Assembly (NCBI RefSeq): GCF_003583725.1 | Contig: NZ_QXTF01000001.1 | Coordinates: 248,001 to 312,000 of the forward strand | DNA: 64,000 nt | Source of the DNA: Sphingomonas edaphi | GTDB taxonomy: Bacteria > Pseudomonadota > Alphaproteobacteria > Sphingomonadales > Sphingomonadaceae | Direction of reading: 5' to 3' | Part shown: positions 63,839 to 64,000 of the stretch, one piece after another | Numbering within the stretch: position 1 is the stretch's first letter | Layout: each line of letters opens with the position of its first letter | The notes under the pieces: generated by a model | What the model saw: only the letters and a program-made list of their open reading frames with translations | Databases searched by the model: none | What the model was told of the DNA's origin: nothing | Made by a program: the position numbers and the translations under genes

Positions 63839-63852
63839 CGCATACGTATGCG
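63839..63852. promoter_or_regulatory. Perfect 14-base palindrome between pckA and chvI
   Basis: CGCATACGTATGCG reads the same on both strands and has a central CG, as in LacI-family operators. It lies 50 bases before pckA and 107 bases before chvI. The symmetry suggests an operator for a dimeric regulator; which one is unknown. Confidence 0.5.
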
Positions 63853-63959
63853 ATGGGGCCTATACATACCAGAAGCAGGACGGTCAAAGCAGCCCTTCTC
63901 GCCCTTGTTTCGACGAACGGCGCTGGCTATCCCATGGGACGACACGCATAGGAGCGGGC

Positions 63960-64000
63960 ATGAGCCAAGTGATCGCGCTCGTCGACGACGACCGCAATAT
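63960..64000 (+). CDS. chvI: Response regulator ChvI, 5' end only
   Basis: ATG at 63960 followed by [12 protein letters not shown] up to the end of the window (13 codons). The N-terminus with VDDDRN is characteristic of ChvI, the OmpR-type regulator paired with the sensor ChvG in alphaproteobacteria, and the divergent neighbour pckA agrees with the order known in rhizobia. With so little sequence the call rests partly on that context. Confidence 0.7.
   Translation, partial: MSQVIALVDDDRN

Overview
The window is a piece of bacterial chromosome with high G+C, dense gene packing, frequent GTG/TTG starts and many 4-base start/stop overlaps. The gene content points to an alphaproteobacterium, most likely Sphingomonadales (Sphingomonas or a close relative). 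The evidence is the CckA and ChpT phosphorelay proteins, a ChvI start codon divergent from pckA, HdaA, a direct-repeat GAAC-N7-GAAC SOS box at recA, a Sphingomonas-like psp operon, and a palindromic intergenic repeat of a type common in alphaproteobacteria. No prophage, plasmid, CRISPR array, rRNA or tRNA gene was seen; apart from one decayed IS30 transposase this is core genome.

Layout. 1-1886: 3' end of pspA, then pspB, pspC and three further small one-helix membrane proteins that all end in a PspB-like coiled-coil motif. 1926-2797: sufE and a hotdog thioesterase. 2794-10377, all on the minus strand: chpT, then cheA-cheW-cheY-cheB-cheR, a zinc amidase, RNase P RNA (rnpB) and a C-terminal J-domain protein. 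10464-14732, plus strand: rluD, rpoH and an EF-G-like GTPase with an altered switch II. 14736-19474: a HAD phosphatase, a dicarboxylate-type symporter, a Tat-exported M24 peptidase and a Bcr/CflA transporter. 19536-27528, minus strand: dapA, smpB, a DUF2062 membrane protein, an M13 lipoprotein peptidase, cckA, a single-domain response regulator and recA. 27621-30109: a lytic transglycosylase and greB. 30106-32767: a PPK2-like protein lacking two key aspartates, and aspS. 32882-34413: rnd and an I78-type inhibitor lipoprotein. 34410-39829, minus strand: an overlapping operon of an exported protein, hdaA, ppk1 and ppx. 39892-41935: purM and a purN fused to a MmcQ/YjbR domain. 41936-43363: a scar with a RibD-C/DHFR-like gene and the IS30 remnant. 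43364-47430: a DUF6265 protein, a double retropepsin, ndk, holC and pepA. 47566-53062: the envelope cluster lptD-surA-pdxA-rsmA. 53059-57083: a TPR protein, an RsmB-type methyltransferase, guaB and a CitE-like lyase. 57147-62145: SPFH/NfeD pair, DUF885 lipoprotein, RNase H-like protein, NTF2-like protein and an unknown. 62182-64000: pckA and the start of chvI.

How the genes fit together. Two parts of the CckA-ChpT-CtrA cell-cycle relay lie about 11 kb apart, and chpT sits directly upstream of a chemotaxis operon that has a CtrA-like box before cheA. Replication control (hdaA), polyphosphate synthesis (ppk1) and its breakdown (ppx) share one overlapping operon. Envelope maintenance is a second theme: psp, lptD, surA, amidase, lytic transglycosylase, QmcA/NfeD and ChvI. 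The less ordinary items are the expanded psp operon with a shared zipper motif, the PPK2-like and EF-G-like proteins that lack key residues, the PurN-YjbR fusion, and a perfect 14-base palindrome between pckA and chvI.
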